In this document: positions 21,646 through 29,491 of the stretch, piece after piece | Numbering within the stretch: the first letter of the stretch is position 1 | How the letters are laid out: each line of letters starts with the position of its first letter | Assembly (NCBI RefSeq): GCF_050434925.1 | Contig: NZ_JBNDJK010000001.1 | Span: 3,596,001-3,660,000, forward strand | Direction: 5' to 3' | DNA length: 64,000 bases | DNA from: Inquilinus ginsengisoli_B | GTDB lineage: Bacteria; Pseudomonadota; Alphaproteobacteria; DSM-16000; Inquilinaceae | The notes under the pieces: model-generated | The model's database searches: none | Seen by the model: the letters and a program-made list of their open reading frames with translations, nothing else | What the model was told of the DNA's origin: nothing | Translations under genes and position numbers: made by a program

Positions 21646-22158
21646 ATGACCACCCCACGTCCCAGCACCATGGACCGCGACCTGTTCACCGTCCGCTTCG
21701 GCGGCGTGTTCGAGCATTCGCCCTGGATCGCCGAAGCGGCCTGGGAGGCCGGGCTCACCCATGAGCAGGACACGGCCGAGGGGCTGCACGCCGCCCTCAG
21801 CGCCGTGTTCCGCGCCGCCGACCACGACCGGCAGCTCGGCGTGCTCTGCGCCCATCCCGACCTGGCCGGGCGGCTGGCCGTGGCGGGGGAGCTCACTGCC
21901 AGCTCCAGCGCCGAGCAGGCCAGCGCCGGGCTCGACCGCTGCACGCCGGAGGAATTCTCCCGGTTCCAGGAGCTCAACGCCGCCTATGTCGAGCGCTTCG
22001 GCTTCCCCTTCATCATGGCGGTGAAGGGCCGCAGCCGGGCCGAGATCCTGGCCGCCTTCGAGCGCCGGGTCGGCAACCCGCGCGACACCGAATTCGCCAC
22101 GGCCCTGGCCGAGGTGGAAACCATCGCCCTGCTGCGACTGAAGGACCTGCTGCCGTGA
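21646..22158 (+). CDS. uraD: OHCU decarboxylase
   Basis: Decarboxylates 2-oxo-4-hydroxy-4-carboxy-5-ureidoimidazoline to S-allantoin. The 170-residue helical protein has RFGGVFEHSPWIAEAAW, the catalytic histidine motif CAHPDLAGRLA, a conserved glutamate segment (EEFSRFQELNAAYVERFG) and FPFIMAVKGRSRAEIL with the diagnostic FPF(I/V)xAVKG. ATG 21646 is used. Its stop overlaps the GTG start of the next gene (GTGA), so it is coupled to the allantoate amidohydrolase. Confidence 0.96.
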   Translation: MTTPRPSTMDRDLFTVRFGGVFEHSPWIAEAAWEAGLTHEQDTAEGLHAALSAVFRAADHDRQLGVLCAHPDLAGRLAVAGELTASSSAEQASAGLDRCTPEEFSRFQELNAAYVERFGFPFIMAVKGRSRAEILAAFERRVGNPRDTEFATALAEVETIALLRLKDLLP

Positions 22159-23411
22159 CCCTCGGGACAGCGCCGACGCAGAACACCCTCGCCTACGGCC
22201 CCGCGCTGATGCAGCGGCTGGACGCCCTGGCCCGCTTCAGCGAGGACCCGGACCGGCTGACCCGCACCTTCCTGTCGCCGGCGCACCGTCAGGCGGCCGA
22301 TCAGGTGCTGGCCTGGATGCGCGAGGCCGGAATGGCGGCGCGGACCGATGCCGCCGGCAATGTCGTCGGCCGCTACGAGGGCGACCGCCCGGGCCTGCCG
22401 GCCCTGCTGCTCGGCTCGCATATCGACACGGTGCGCGACGCCGGCAAATACGACGGCAATCTCGGCGTGCTCGCCGCCATCGCCGTGGTCGGCGAGCTGC
22501 ACCGGCGCGGCGAGCGGCTGCCCTTTGCCGTCGAGGTGCTGGCCTTCGGCGACGAGGAGGGGGTGCGCTTCCCGGTCACCCTGACCGGCAGCGCCACCGT
22601 CGCCGGTACCGTCGACCCGGCGGTGGCCGATGCGGTCGACGACAACGGACTGCGCCTGGGCGACCTGCTGCGCGACTTCGGCGGCGACCCGGACGGGCTG
22701 CAGGCCGAGGCCCGGCGGCGCGACCGCGTGCTGGGCTATGTCGAGCTGCATATCGAGCAGGGGCCGGTCTTGGAGGCCGAGGATCTGCCGCTCGGCATCG
22801 TCACCGCGATCAACGGCGCCGCCCGCTACAACGCTACGGTCCGCGGCATGGCCGGCCATGCCGGCACCGTGCCGATGGATCTGCGCCGCGACGCGCTGGC
22901 CGCCGCCGCCTCGATGGTGCTGGCGGTCGAGCGCTGCGCCCAGGCGGGGCGCGAGGTGGTGGCGACCGTCGGGCAGCTCGACGTCCAGCCCGGCGCCGTC
23001 AACGTCATCCCCGGCGCGGTGCGCTTCACCATCGACATCCGCGCGCCGGACGATGCCGACCGCCTGGCCGCGATGGCCGAGATGACGGCGGCGCTGGAGG
23101 GCATCGCCCGCGGCCGCGGCGTCGAGCTGACGCTCGACCGCTACCACGACGCCGGCGCCGTCCGCTGCGACGAGGCGCTGATGGCGCGGCTGGAGACGGC
23201 GATCCGCCGCCACGGCCTGCCGGCCCGGCGCCTGCCCAGCGGCGCCGGCCACGACGCCATGGCCATGGCGTCGCTGACCCAGGTGGCCATGCTGTTCCTG
23301 CGCTGCCGCGGCGGCATCAGCCACAACCCGGCCGAATCCATCACCGTCGAGGATGCGGACCTCGCCGTCCGCATCCTGCTCGACCTCCTCCGCCAGTACG
23401 ACCATGCCTGA
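22155..23411 (+). CDS. Allantoate amidohydrolase (M20 / hydantoinase-carbamoylase family)
   Basis: Metal-dependent hydrolase predicted to release ammonia and CO2 from allantoate, yielding ureidoglycine/ureidoglycolate. The 418-residue protein has the M20 metal ligands in GSHIDTVRDAGKYDGNLGV, EVLAFGDEEGVRF and VELHIEQGPVLE, the dimerisation domain (RGMAGHAGTVPMDLRRDAL), and the C-terminal PSGAGHDAMAMA and GGISHNPAES. These match the AllC/carbamoylase family. GTG 22155 overlaps the uraD stop. Its own stop overlaps the following M20 gene by 8 bp. Allantoate is the expected substrate from pathway position; an N-carbamoyl amino acid is the alternative. Confidence 0.88.
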   Translation: MTLGTAPTQNTLAYGPALMQRLDALARFSEDPDRLTRTFLSPAHRQAADQVLAWMREAGMAARTDAAGNVVGRYEGDRPGLPALLLGSHIDTVRDAGKYDGNLGVLAAIAVVGELHRRGERLPFAVEVLAFGDEEGVRFPVTLTGSATVAGTVDPAVADAVDDNGLRLGDLLRDFGGDPDGLQAEARRRDRVLGYVELHIEQGPVLEAEDLPLGIVTAINGAARYNATVRGMAGHAGTVPMDLRRDALAAAASMVLAVERCAQAGREVVATVGQLDVQPGAVNVIPGAVRFTIDIRAPDDADRLAAMAEMTAALEGIARGRGVELTLDRYHDAGAVRCDEALMARLETAIRRHGLPARRLPSGAGHDAMAMASLTQVAMLFLRCRGGISHNPAESITVEDADLAVRILLDLLRQYDHA

Positions 23412-24660
23412 CCCGAAAGCTCCCGTGATGACCGACAGCATCGACACCGCCATCCACAGCTACCTCCACGGCGCGCGCGAGCAGCAGGCCCGGTTCCTGG
23501 CGGAGCTGGTCAAGGTCCCGTCCGACAACCCGCCCGGCGACTGCGACGCGCATGCCAGGCGGACCACCGAGCTGCTGCGCGAGCTCGGCTTCGAGGTCGA
23601 GGTCCATCCGGTGCCGGCCGAGCTGGCGAAGGCGCATGGCATGATCAGCGCCAGCAACCTGATCGTCCGCCGCCGCTTCGGCGACGGGCCGGTGATCGCG
23701 CTGAACGCCCATGGCGACGTGGTGGCGCCGGGCGAGGGCTGGACCCACGACCCCTATGGCGCCGAGGTGGTCGACGGCTGGATGTACGGCCGCGGCGCCG
23801 CCGTCTCGAAATCCGACATCGCCAGCTACGCCTTCGCCCTGAAGGCGCTGGAGGAGGCCGGCCGGCTGACCCGCGGCACGGTCGAGCTGCACATCACCTA
23901 TGACGAGGAATCGGGCGGCGAGATCGGGCCGAAGCTGATCCTGGAGCAGGGGCTGTCGAAGCCGGACTTCGCCATCGCCGCCGCCTTCAGCTACGCGGTG
24001 GTGACCGCGCACAACGGCTGCCTGCATCTCGAGGTCGAGGTGCGCGGCCGATCGGCCCATGCCGCGCTGCCCTCGACCGGCATCGACGCGCTGGAGGCGG
24101 CGACGCCGATCCTGCTGCGGCTGTACGAGCACCGGCGCCTTTACCGGACCACGATGTCGAAGGTCACCGGCATCGGTTCGCCGCAGCTGACCATCGGGCT
24201 GATCGAGGGCGGCATCAACACCAATGTCGTGCCCGACCGCGTCGCCTTCCGGCTCGACCGCCGGCTGATCCCGGAGGAGAACGGTGCTGCGGTGGAGGCG
24301 GAGCTGCGCGGCGTGATCGACGACGCGGCCAAGGCGTTCCCGAAGGCGACGGTCACGGTCCGCCGCATCCTGCTGGCCGAGCCGCTGTCGCCGCTGCCGG
24401 GCACCGACCGCCTGGCACAGGCGATCCGCCGCCGGGCCGGGCCGGTGCTGGGCGAGGAGATCCCGGTCAAGGGCGTGCCGCTCTACACCGACGCCCGGCA
24501 CTACGCCGCCGCCGGCGTGCCGATCGCCCTCTACGGCGCCGGCCCCCGCACCATCGAAGACGCCAACGCCCACCGCGCCGACGAGCGGCTGAAGCTGGAC
24601 GACCTGTACAAGGCGACCGAGGTCATCGCGCTGGCGGTGCGGGATTTGCTGGCGGAGTAG
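23404..24660 (+). CDS. M20 family metallopeptidase (ArgE/DapE-like), substrate unknown
   Basis: A 418-residue zinc hydrolase of the ArgE/DapE group. It has a metal histidine in ALNAHGDVVAPGEGW, followed by YGRGAAVSKSDIASY, the catalytic acid in HITYDEESGGEIGP, the lid domain GRSAHAALPSTGIDALEAA, and a late metal histidine in TDARHYAAAGVPIALYGAG. ATG 23404 overlaps the previous gene in ATGCCTGA; an internal ATG at 23428 (MTDSID) is the alternative. Last gene of the uraD-amidohydrolase-M20 set. Its place suggests a ureido intermediate or an N-acylated product as substrate, but the family is too broad to say which. Confidence 0.85.
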   Translation: MPDPKAPVMTDSIDTAIHSYLHGAREQQARFLAELVKVPSDNPPGDCDAHARRTTELLRELGFEVEVHPVPAELAKAHGMISASNLIVRRRFGDGPVIALNAHGDVVAPGEGWTHDPYGAEVVDGWMYGRGAAVSKSDIASYAFALKALEEAGRLTRGTVELHITYDEESGGEIGPKLILEQGLSKPDFAIAAAFSYAVVTAHNGCLHLEVEVRGRSAHAALPSTGIDALEAATPILLRLYEHRRLYRTTMSKVTGIGSPQLTIGLIEGGINTNVVPDRVAFRLDRRLIPEENGAAVEAELRGVIDDAAKAFPKATVTVRRILLAEPLSPLPGTDRLAQAIRRRAGPVLGEEIPVKGVPLYTDARHYAAAGVPIALYGAGPRTIEDANAHRADERLKLDDLYKATEVIALAVRDLLAE

Positions 24661-24771
24661 GGGCGGACGCCGCTCCCCTCAAACTGTCATGCCCGGACTC
24701 CGTGCATGGTGTCCGGTTGAGGAGAAGTAGCAACTGAAGCGTGTTTATCTTGAGTCTCTATTCTAATTTAC

Positions 24772-24860
24772 TGTCATCCTCGGGCTTGACCCGAGGATCC
24801 AGGGGCGGCCAGAGCGGTTCTCGGTGGCTCCTGGATTGCCGGGTCAAGCCGGCAATGACA
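24772..24860. repeat. Dispersed palindromic repeat, family A copy 3
   Basis: Paired hairpins CCTCGGGCTTGACCCGAGG and TTGCCGGGTCAAGCCGGCAA with a degenerate inner repeat. A short fragment of the same family occurs at 24684-24713. The 311-bp gap between the M20 gene and the toxin gene (24661-24971) holds this repeat and nothing else I can identify. Confidence 0.8.
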
Positions 24861-24971
24861 ATAAGGGTTGAAGCCGGTCGCTCTATCCACAACCCTAAAA
24901 TTCAACCGGACACCCGCGGGAACCGCGCGCCTGCCCCGACAATCACGTGCGGACGCGATGCCGGTCGTCGA

Positions 24972-25268
24972 TCAGGCTGAAAGGTGGCGTTCCCAATCCT
25001 GGCGGTGATGTAGAACGCGAATGATCAGAACGCCGCCAGACTCTTCGATGAGATAGACGACAATATGGGCGTCCTTGGGATAGACACGGACCGGCGGTCG
25101 GATTTCCGTGCGTTCGCGCATGAAAAGGGGCTGGGCCGCGATGCGCTCGAAGGCAGCTTCCAGCCCGGCATGATAGCGTTCTGCCTGAACAGCGCCGAAT
25201 GTCTGAGCCCCGTAGACATAGATGTCGACGATGTCGGAAGCGGCCTCCTTCGTGATCCTATAGGCCAT
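24972..25268 (-). CDS. ParE/RelE-superfamily toxin
   Basis: A 98-residue protein with the ParE pattern: YRITKEAASDIVDIYVYGAQ at the N-terminus, a central helix (QAERYHAGLEAAFERIAAQP), RERTEIRPPVRVYPKDAHIV and a C-terminal strand pair (GVLIIRVLHHRQDWERHL) with the conserved RxLHxRxD. Length is normal for the family. Proteins of this type poison gyrase (ParE) or cleave mRNA (RelE); the sequence favours ParE. Its ATG lies inside the last codons of the upstream gene (11-bp overlap), the usual antitoxin-then-toxin layout. Confidence 0.88.
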   Translation of the reverse strand: MAYRITKEAASDIVDIYVYGAQTFGAVQAERYHAGLEAAFERIAAQPLFMRERTEIRPPVRVYPKDAHIVVYLIEESGGVLIIRVLHHRQDWERHLSA

Positions 25269-25758
25269 CGCCTCCAGCCGTCCCTGCGCGGCGGCGGGCC
25301 TCGATCAACAGGTCACTCATGGTATCTGCGCTGATGCCGCTCCTGAGACCTTCGTCGATGAGGCGCTGGAATTCGGCAATTCTCTGTTGCCGCTCGACCG
25401 GTTCGTCGGAGCGAATGATCCCGTCGAGATCAGCTTTTGCGGCACGAATCGCGTCCATGTCCGGCCGTCCGTCCGCCAGGAAGTCGATCTCACGGCAAAA
25501 CGTCAGTTGGGACGGTTGCGGTGTCCGGCTGGCAAACCCTCTGTTAGCCAATGCGCGTCGATACCGTTCGGCATCATCCAATCCTTCGCCGAAAAACTGC
25601 ACTCCGAAGAGATCTTTTTGGCGAGCGGATGTCGCCCAGTAGCGAATCCCCGGCCGGAACTCCAGGGATCGGAGATACCGGCCACTGGCGGCTTTGGTGG
25701 CAGCCTTTTCCCCGATGTCCGAAAGAATTTTGTGGGTGCGGTCGTTGAAGCTGCCCAT
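25258..25758 (-). CDS. Long antitoxin with ParD-like C-terminal segment
   Basis: A 166-residue protein directly upstream of the ParE-like toxin. Only the last 35 residues or so (FQRLIDEGLRSGISADTMSD, then LLIEARRRAG) resemble the toxin-binding tail of ParD antitoxins (VDEGLxSG...). The first 125 residues are not a ribbon-helix-helix domain and I do not recognise them; they are basic at the start and then acidic (FFGEGLDDAERYRRALANRG, FLADGRPDMDAIRAAKADLD). ATG 25758 has GGAGGA 6 nt upstream. A pair of overlapping AT-rich palindromes lies about 80 bp upstream and may be its operator. The role as antitoxin is inferred from position and tail. Confidence 0.65.
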   Translation of the reverse strand: MGSFNDRTHKILSDIGEKAATKAASGRYLRSLEFRPGIRYWATSARQKDLFGVQFFGEGLDDAERYRRALANRGFASRTPQPSQLTFCREIDFLADGRPDMDAIRAAKADLDGIIRSDEPVERQQRIAEFQRLIDEGLRSGISADTMSDLLIEARRRAGTAGGDGL

Positions 25759-25833
25759 GAGAGATATCCTCCGGAAAGGGCGATACCGGCCTGGATCAAC
25801 ACACCACGAGCATCATCCACGCCGTAGGGAAGT

Positions 25834-25859
25834 GCATAATAATATGCATTTCGCATATT
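25834..25859. promoter_or_regulatory. Overlapping AT-rich palindromes, candidate operator of the toxin-antitoxin operon
   Basis: GCATA-ATAA-TATGC at 25834-25847 overlaps AATATGC-ATTTC-GCATATT at 25841-25859. The cluster stands out as AT-rich and lies 76 bp upstream of the antitoxin start on its strand. Autoregulatory binding is an inference. Confidence 0.5.
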
Positions 25860-25912
25860 TTGTCGAGAGCGGGCGCACCTTGAGCGGCCTCGCCGGCTTG
25901 TCGGGCTATCAG

Positions 25913-25949
25913 AACGCGTTGGGTTCACCGCAGGCGAACCCAACGCGTT
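25913..25949 (-). terminator. Hairpin downstream of terC
   Basis: Seventeen-base arms with one mismatch around a 3-base loop, about 45 bp beyond the terC stop. Shares the GGGTTCGCC/GGCGAACCC core with the hairpin at 10170-10206. Confidence 0.65.
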
Positions 25950-25993
25950 GCCGGCAAAGCCAGAGGGCCGCGCAATTGCCCGGCCCTTGTGCC

Positions 25994-26638
25994 TTACATC
26001 GCGCCCTGAAGATGCGGCCACACCTCCACCGAGCCGCGCCAGATCATGTCGATCGACACGTAGAGGATGATCGCCAAGCCGACATAGGCGATCCAGCGGT
26101 GGCGGTTCAGCAGCTTGGCGATGAACGAGGCGGCGAAGCCCATCAGCGCGATCGACAGCGCCAGGCCGAACACCAGGATCACCGGGTGCTCGCGCGCCGC
26201 GCCGGCCACGGCCAGCACGTTGTCGAGCGACATCGACACGTCGGCGATCACGATCTGCCAGGCGGCCTGGGCGAAGGTCTTGCGCGGCGCGCCGTTGCCG
26301 TTGGCGTCGTGGCCGGCCAGCGCCTCCTCGGCCTGGTGCTCCTCCTTGGCCGTGTGGCGCAGCTCGCGCCACATCTTCCAGCACACCCACAGCAGCAGCA
26401 CGCCGCCGGCCAGCAGCAGGCCGACGATGGCCAGCAGCTGCGTCGTGATCAGGGCGAAGCCGATGCGCAGCAGGGTGGCGGCGGCGATGCCGATCAGGAT
26501 CGCCTTGGCCCGCTGGTCCTTGGGCAGCCCGGCCGCGGCCAGGCCGATGACAATGGCGTTGTCGCCGGCCAGCACCAGGTCGATCATGATGACCTGGGCC
26601 AGGGCCGCCAGCGCTTCGCCTGTCAACAGATGTTCCAT
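25994..26638 (-). CDS. TerC/YjbE-family integral membrane protein
   Basis: A 214-residue inner-membrane protein of the TerC superfamily, linked in other bacteria to manganese export or metal handling. It starts MEHLLTGEALAALAQVIMID and has the two family half-repeats, each with an acidic membrane motif: IDLVLAGDNAIVIGLAAAGL near the N-terminus and VIADVSMSLDNVLAVAGAA after a His/Glu-rich cytoplasmic loop (about residues 95-115). Six or seven hydrophobic helices. ATG 26638 is chosen from similarity; the frame to 26884 is non-coding leader. Divergent from an AraC gene. Substrate unknown. Confidence 0.88.
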   Translation of the reverse strand: MEHLLTGEALAALAQVIMIDLVLAGDNAIVIGLAAAGLPKDQRAKAILIGIAAATLLRIGFALITTQLLAIVGLLLAGGVLLLWVCWKMWRELRHTAKEEHQAEEALAGHDANGNGAPRKTFAQAAWQIVIADVSMSLDNVLAVAGAAREHPVILVFGLALSIALMGFAASFIAKLLNRHRWIAYVGLAIILYVSIDMIWRGSVEVWPHLQGAM

Positions 26639-26874
26639 GCGAAAACCGTCCTCTTCGTCGCGAGGAGCGGCCTGCGTGCCATCCCGGGGGAGCGTGTCAG
26701 GGTCGGCAGGCGGGCCACTCGATGAGTTCTCCAGTCCGACATCGCAGCTCCCGGAGGATCTGCCAGAGGGGCCCGGCCTGGTCGCGCCCATATAGCGACG
26801 AGGCCTCGCCGGCTCAAGCTCCGGGTCGTAGACTGCGGCGCGGACGCCGCAGGTCGTCCCAGGAGTGTGGCGGA
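26639..26874. promoter_or_regulatory. Divergent leader region between terC and the AraC gene
   Basis: A 236-bp gap containing two GC-rich hairpins, at 26775-26805 (GGCCTGGTCGCG and its imperfect complement) and at 26833-26852 (CTGCGGCG-CGGA-CGCCGCAG, perfect). The length would allow a structured leader for terC. I looked for the yybP-ykoY manganese riboswitch core and did not find it. Confidence 0.4.
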
Positions 26875-27735
26875 ATGGATACACATGAACCGGTGATCCG
26901 GTCGGGCGCGATCGTGCCGCAGAAGGCCGGGCAATGGACCGGCTTCGCCGCCGGCCTGTTCGCCGCCACCGGCCATGCGGTCGAGGCGGCGCCGTCGCCC
27001 GACCTGCGGCTCAGCCTGTATGTCGGGCCGCCGGTGGTCGCCCATTGCCGGGCCGAAGGGCTGGTCCAGGACCGGCTGCAGCGCGAGGGCGACATCGACC
27101 TGCTGCCGGCCGGCGCCGCCGGGACCTGGGAGGATGAGGGGCCAGCCCGGTTCCTGCTGCTGCGCCTCAGCCCGGCGCTGATGCGCAGCGCGGCAGAGGG
27201 GCTGGGGCTGGCCTCCGGCCGGCTGGAGATCGCGCCGCGGCTGCAGCTGCGCGACCCGCGGATCGAACATCTCGGCTGGGCCCTGAAGGCCGAGCTGGAG
27301 GCCGGGGCGGAATCGGACCCACTCTACGCCGACAGCATCGGCCTGGCCCTGGCGGCTCATCTGCTCCGTCGCTACGCGGCGCCGATCCCGGCGGCCGCTT
27401 CGGGCCAGGCGTTGTCGCGGCGCCAGCTCGCCCGGGTGCTGGAGCTGATCGAGGCCCGGCTGGACCGGCGCCTGGCTCTGGCCGAGCTGGCGGCGGCCGC
27501 CGGCCTCAGCCCGTCGCATTTCAAGCCGCTGTTCAAGGCCTCGACCGGGCTGGCGCCGCACCAGTTCGTGATCCGCCGCCGGGTCGAGCGGGCGCGGGTG
27601 CTGCTGCTGGACGGCCGACTGCCGATGGCGCAGGTGGCGCTCGACGCCGGCTTCGCGCATCAGAGCCACATGGCCCGGGCGATGCGCCGGGTCCTCGGCA
27701 TCACCCCCGGCGCCCTGCGGCGCGAGCGGGGCTGA
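26875..27735 (+). CDS. AraC-family transcriptional regulator
   Basis: A 286-residue regulator with an unassigned N-terminal sensor half (residues 1-165) and a C-terminal AraC DNA-binding domain: LARVLELIEARLDRRLALAE, ELAAAAGLSPSHFKPLFKAS as the first helix-turn-helix, VERARVLLLDGRLPMAQVAL and DAGFAHQSHMARAMRRVLGI as the second. The N-terminal half resembles the group annotated only as AraC family with no fixed ligand. ATG 26875 is used. It lies 105 bp before an NmrA-like gene on the same strand, a typical regulator-target pair. Confidence 0.9.
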   Translation: MDTHEPVIRSGAIVPQKAGQWTGFAAGLFAATGHAVEAAPSPDLRLSLYVGPPVVAHCRAEGLVQDRLQREGDIDLLPAGAAGTWEDEGPARFLLLRLSPALMRSAAEGLGLASGRLEIAPRLQLRDPRIEHLGWALKAELEAGAESDPLYADSIGLALAAHLLRRYAAPIPAAASGQALSRRQLARVLELIEARLDRRLALAELAAAAGLSPSHFKPLFKASTGLAPHQFVIRRRVERARVLLLDGRLPMAQVALDAGFAHQSHMARAMRRVLGITPGALRRERG

Positions 27736-27840
27736 TCGCCGTCCGAACCTGCTCCCGCCCGTCCGTTCCGGCGCGACCGCCGGTCGGCGGCGCGGCAAGG
27801 TCCCGCCCGGCCCCATCCGGGGCGCAGCGGGAGAGAGAGC

Positions 27841-28710
27841 ATGTTCGTCATCATCGGCGCCACGGGACGGATCGGCGGGGCGGCGGCGCGCGAGCTGCGG
27901 CAGCGGGGCAGGGCGGTGCGCGCGGTGGTCCGCGATCCGGGCAAGGCCGGTACCCTGGCCGATTCCGGCTGCGACATCGCCGTCGCCGACATCGCCGACA
28001 CCGGGGCGCTGACCGCAGCGCTCACGGGCGCCGAGGGCGTGCTGGCAATCGTGCCGCTGGCCCCGTCGCGCGGTGACGCCGCGGCCGAGACCCGCAGCCT
28101 GATCGCCAGCCTGGGCCGGGCGCTGGAGGCGGCGCGGCCGCCGCGCACCGTCGCCATCTCCGATTACGGCGCCCAGCACGCGGCCAGCACCGGCATCACC
28201 GTGCTGTTCCATCACCTGGAGCAGCGGCTCGGCGGCCTGCCGGGCATCGCCTTCCTGCGCTCGGCCGAGCATATGGAGAACTGGGCACGGTCGCTGCGAG
28301 CGGCGACGGCCACCGGCGTGCTGGCCAGCCTGCACCATCCGCTCGACAAGCGCTTCCCGACCGTCTCGGCCCTCGATGTCGGGCTGATCGCGGCCGACCT
28401 GCTGGCCGCCGCCGAGGCGCCGCCGCGCATCCTCCATGCCGAGGGACCACAGCGCTATACCGCCCTGGAGGTCGCCACCGGCCTGGCGGGGCCGCTCGGC
28501 CGGCCGGTGCAGGCGATGGCCCTGCCGCGCGGCCAATGGGACGAGGCGCTGGCGGCCGGCGGGCTGACCGAGGGCTATGTCCGGTTGATCACCGACCTGT
28601 ACGACGCCCACAATGCCGGCCGGATCGAGGTCGAAGGCGGCGAGGTCCGGCGCGGCACCACGCCGTTGGCCGAGGTGCTGGCGGCACTGGTGCGGCAGGC
28701 GAGGGGCTGA
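27841..28710 (+). CDS. NmrA-like NAD(P)-binding protein
   Basis: A 289-residue Rossmann-fold protein of the atypical SDR/NmrA group. The dinucleotide-binding loop is at the very start (MFVIIGATGRIGGAAARELR), followed by RAVVRDPGKAG, a typical ADVADxxAL-like acidic strand and the GAEGVLAIVPLAP turn; the C-terminal half has the NmrA-like IAFLRSAEHMENWARSL and SALDVGLIAADLLA. Members act as redox sensors or quinone/isoflavone-type reductases. GAGAGAGAGC precedes ATG 27841 with a GGGAG motif. Specific substrate not determinable. Confidence 0.85.
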   Translation: MFVIIGATGRIGGAAARELRQRGRAVRAVVRDPGKAGTLADSGCDIAVADIADTGALTAALTGAEGVLAIVPLAPSRGDAAAETRSLIASLGRALEAARPPRTVAISDYGAQHAASTGITVLFHHLEQRLGGLPGIAFLRSAEHMENWARSLRAATATGVLASLHHPLDKRFPTVSALDVGLIAADLLAAAEAPPRILHAEGPQRYTALEVATGLAGPLGRPVQAMALPRGQWDEALAAGGLTEGYVRLITDLYDAHNAGRIEVEGGEVRRGTTPLAEVLAALVRQARG

Positions 28711-28825
28711 GCGGTCGGGTCACGTCACCGCGTCTGGCAGGGGCTGACGGGGCGTCGGGCAATTGTTTTGCCTCTCCTGCAGGCGGAACCTCAGAACAGA
28801 GCCACTCGACTCAACCTATGCCTTT

Positions 28826-28868
28826 AATCCTCCCCCTCCCCTTGCGGGAGGGGAGGATAAAAAGTCTA
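28826..28868. repeat. Family B hairpin fragment
   Basis: CCTCCCCCTCCCCTTGCGGG followed by the complementary GGGAGGATA, one end of the family B element. The 258-bp gap between the NmrA-like gene and the GFA gene holds this and the family C repeat. Confidence 0.7.
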
Positions 28869-28899
28869 AGTCGGAAGAGCGGAGGTCCCTTTCGACAAG

Positions 28900-28972
28900 C
28901 AGGAGAGGCAACACTTTACTGCCTTGATACGATCGGGATGGCCCGATCTGGCCTAAACCCATCCCGCTCTAC
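28900..28972. repeat. Family C repeat copy 1, at the 3' end of the GFA gene
   Basis: About 73 bp (AGGAGAGGCAACA...GATCGGGATGGCCCGATCTG...CCCATCCCGCTCTA) roughly 80 percent identical by eye to 34447-34516. Both copies abut the stop codon of a minus-strand gene and contain a GGATGG/CCATCC stem, so they may act as transcript ends. Confidence 0.7.
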
Positions 28973-29379
28973 GCCGGGAACTCCTCATATTGCGGCAGGT
29001 CGTCGGCGATGGTGTACCAGGGCGCCTTGGAGCCGACGAAGATGTGCTCGGTCGGCCGGATGGTCGGGTCGTCGACCAGCGTGCCCATGGCGACATGGAC
29101 ATAGGCGCCGTCGCGGACGACCGAGAACAGCAGCGACCCGCAGGCCCGGCAATGCGTGTTGTTGTGGTCCGGCTCGCCATAGATCATCAGCGCATCCCGG
29201 CCCTGGGTTACCGTCAGCTTGCCGCGTTCGATGCCGGCGATGGGCTTGAAGGCCGACCCTGTCGTCCGCCGGCAGTTCGAGCAATGGCAGTTCAGGGCGT
29301 AGCGGAACTCGTCCGCCACCTCGTAGTGGACGGCGCCGCAATAGCACTTGCCGGCCAGCATGCGCGCGTTCTCGGTCAT
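28969..29379 (-). CDS. GFA/CENP-V-family zinc protein
   Basis: A 136-residue protein of the glutathione-dependent formaldehyde-activating (GFA) fold. Zinc ligands are visible as GKCYCGAVHYEV, CHCSNCRRTTGSAF and HCRACGSLLFSV, spaced as in Gfa. Later residues (HVAMGTLVDDPTIRPTEHIF, SKAPWY) also fit the family. The original Gfa condenses formaldehyde with glutathione, but most members are uncharacterised, so only the fold is claimed. ATG 29379 has AGAGGAAAG upstream. Divergent from deoC with 112 bp between starts. Confidence 0.9.
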   Translation of the reverse strand: MTENARMLAGKCYCGAVHYEVADEFRYALNCHCSNCRRTTGSAFKPIAGIERGKLTVTQGRDALMIYGEPDHNNTHCRACGSLLFSVVRDGAYVHVAMGTLVDDPTIRPTEHIFVGSKAPWYTIADDLPQYEEFPA

Positions 29380-29491
29380 GGGCTTTCCTCTCCGACGGAC
29401 TTGGTTCGGACCAGGGTATCGCTCCGCGCTCCGCCTTGACAGCCCGGTACCGGCGGCGCTCTGTTCCGGCAGATTTCCAAGGGAGAAGCCC

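Noticed and set aside
25503..26390. Minus-strand frame of 295 codons joining the terC and antitoxin regions
   Set aside because: It runs out of frame through both terC and the antitoxin gene, and the antitoxin start has a strong ribosome site in another frame.
26639..26874. yybP-ykoY manganese riboswitch before terC
   Set aside because: The region has hairpins but not the conserved internal-loop sequences of that riboswitch on the terC strand.
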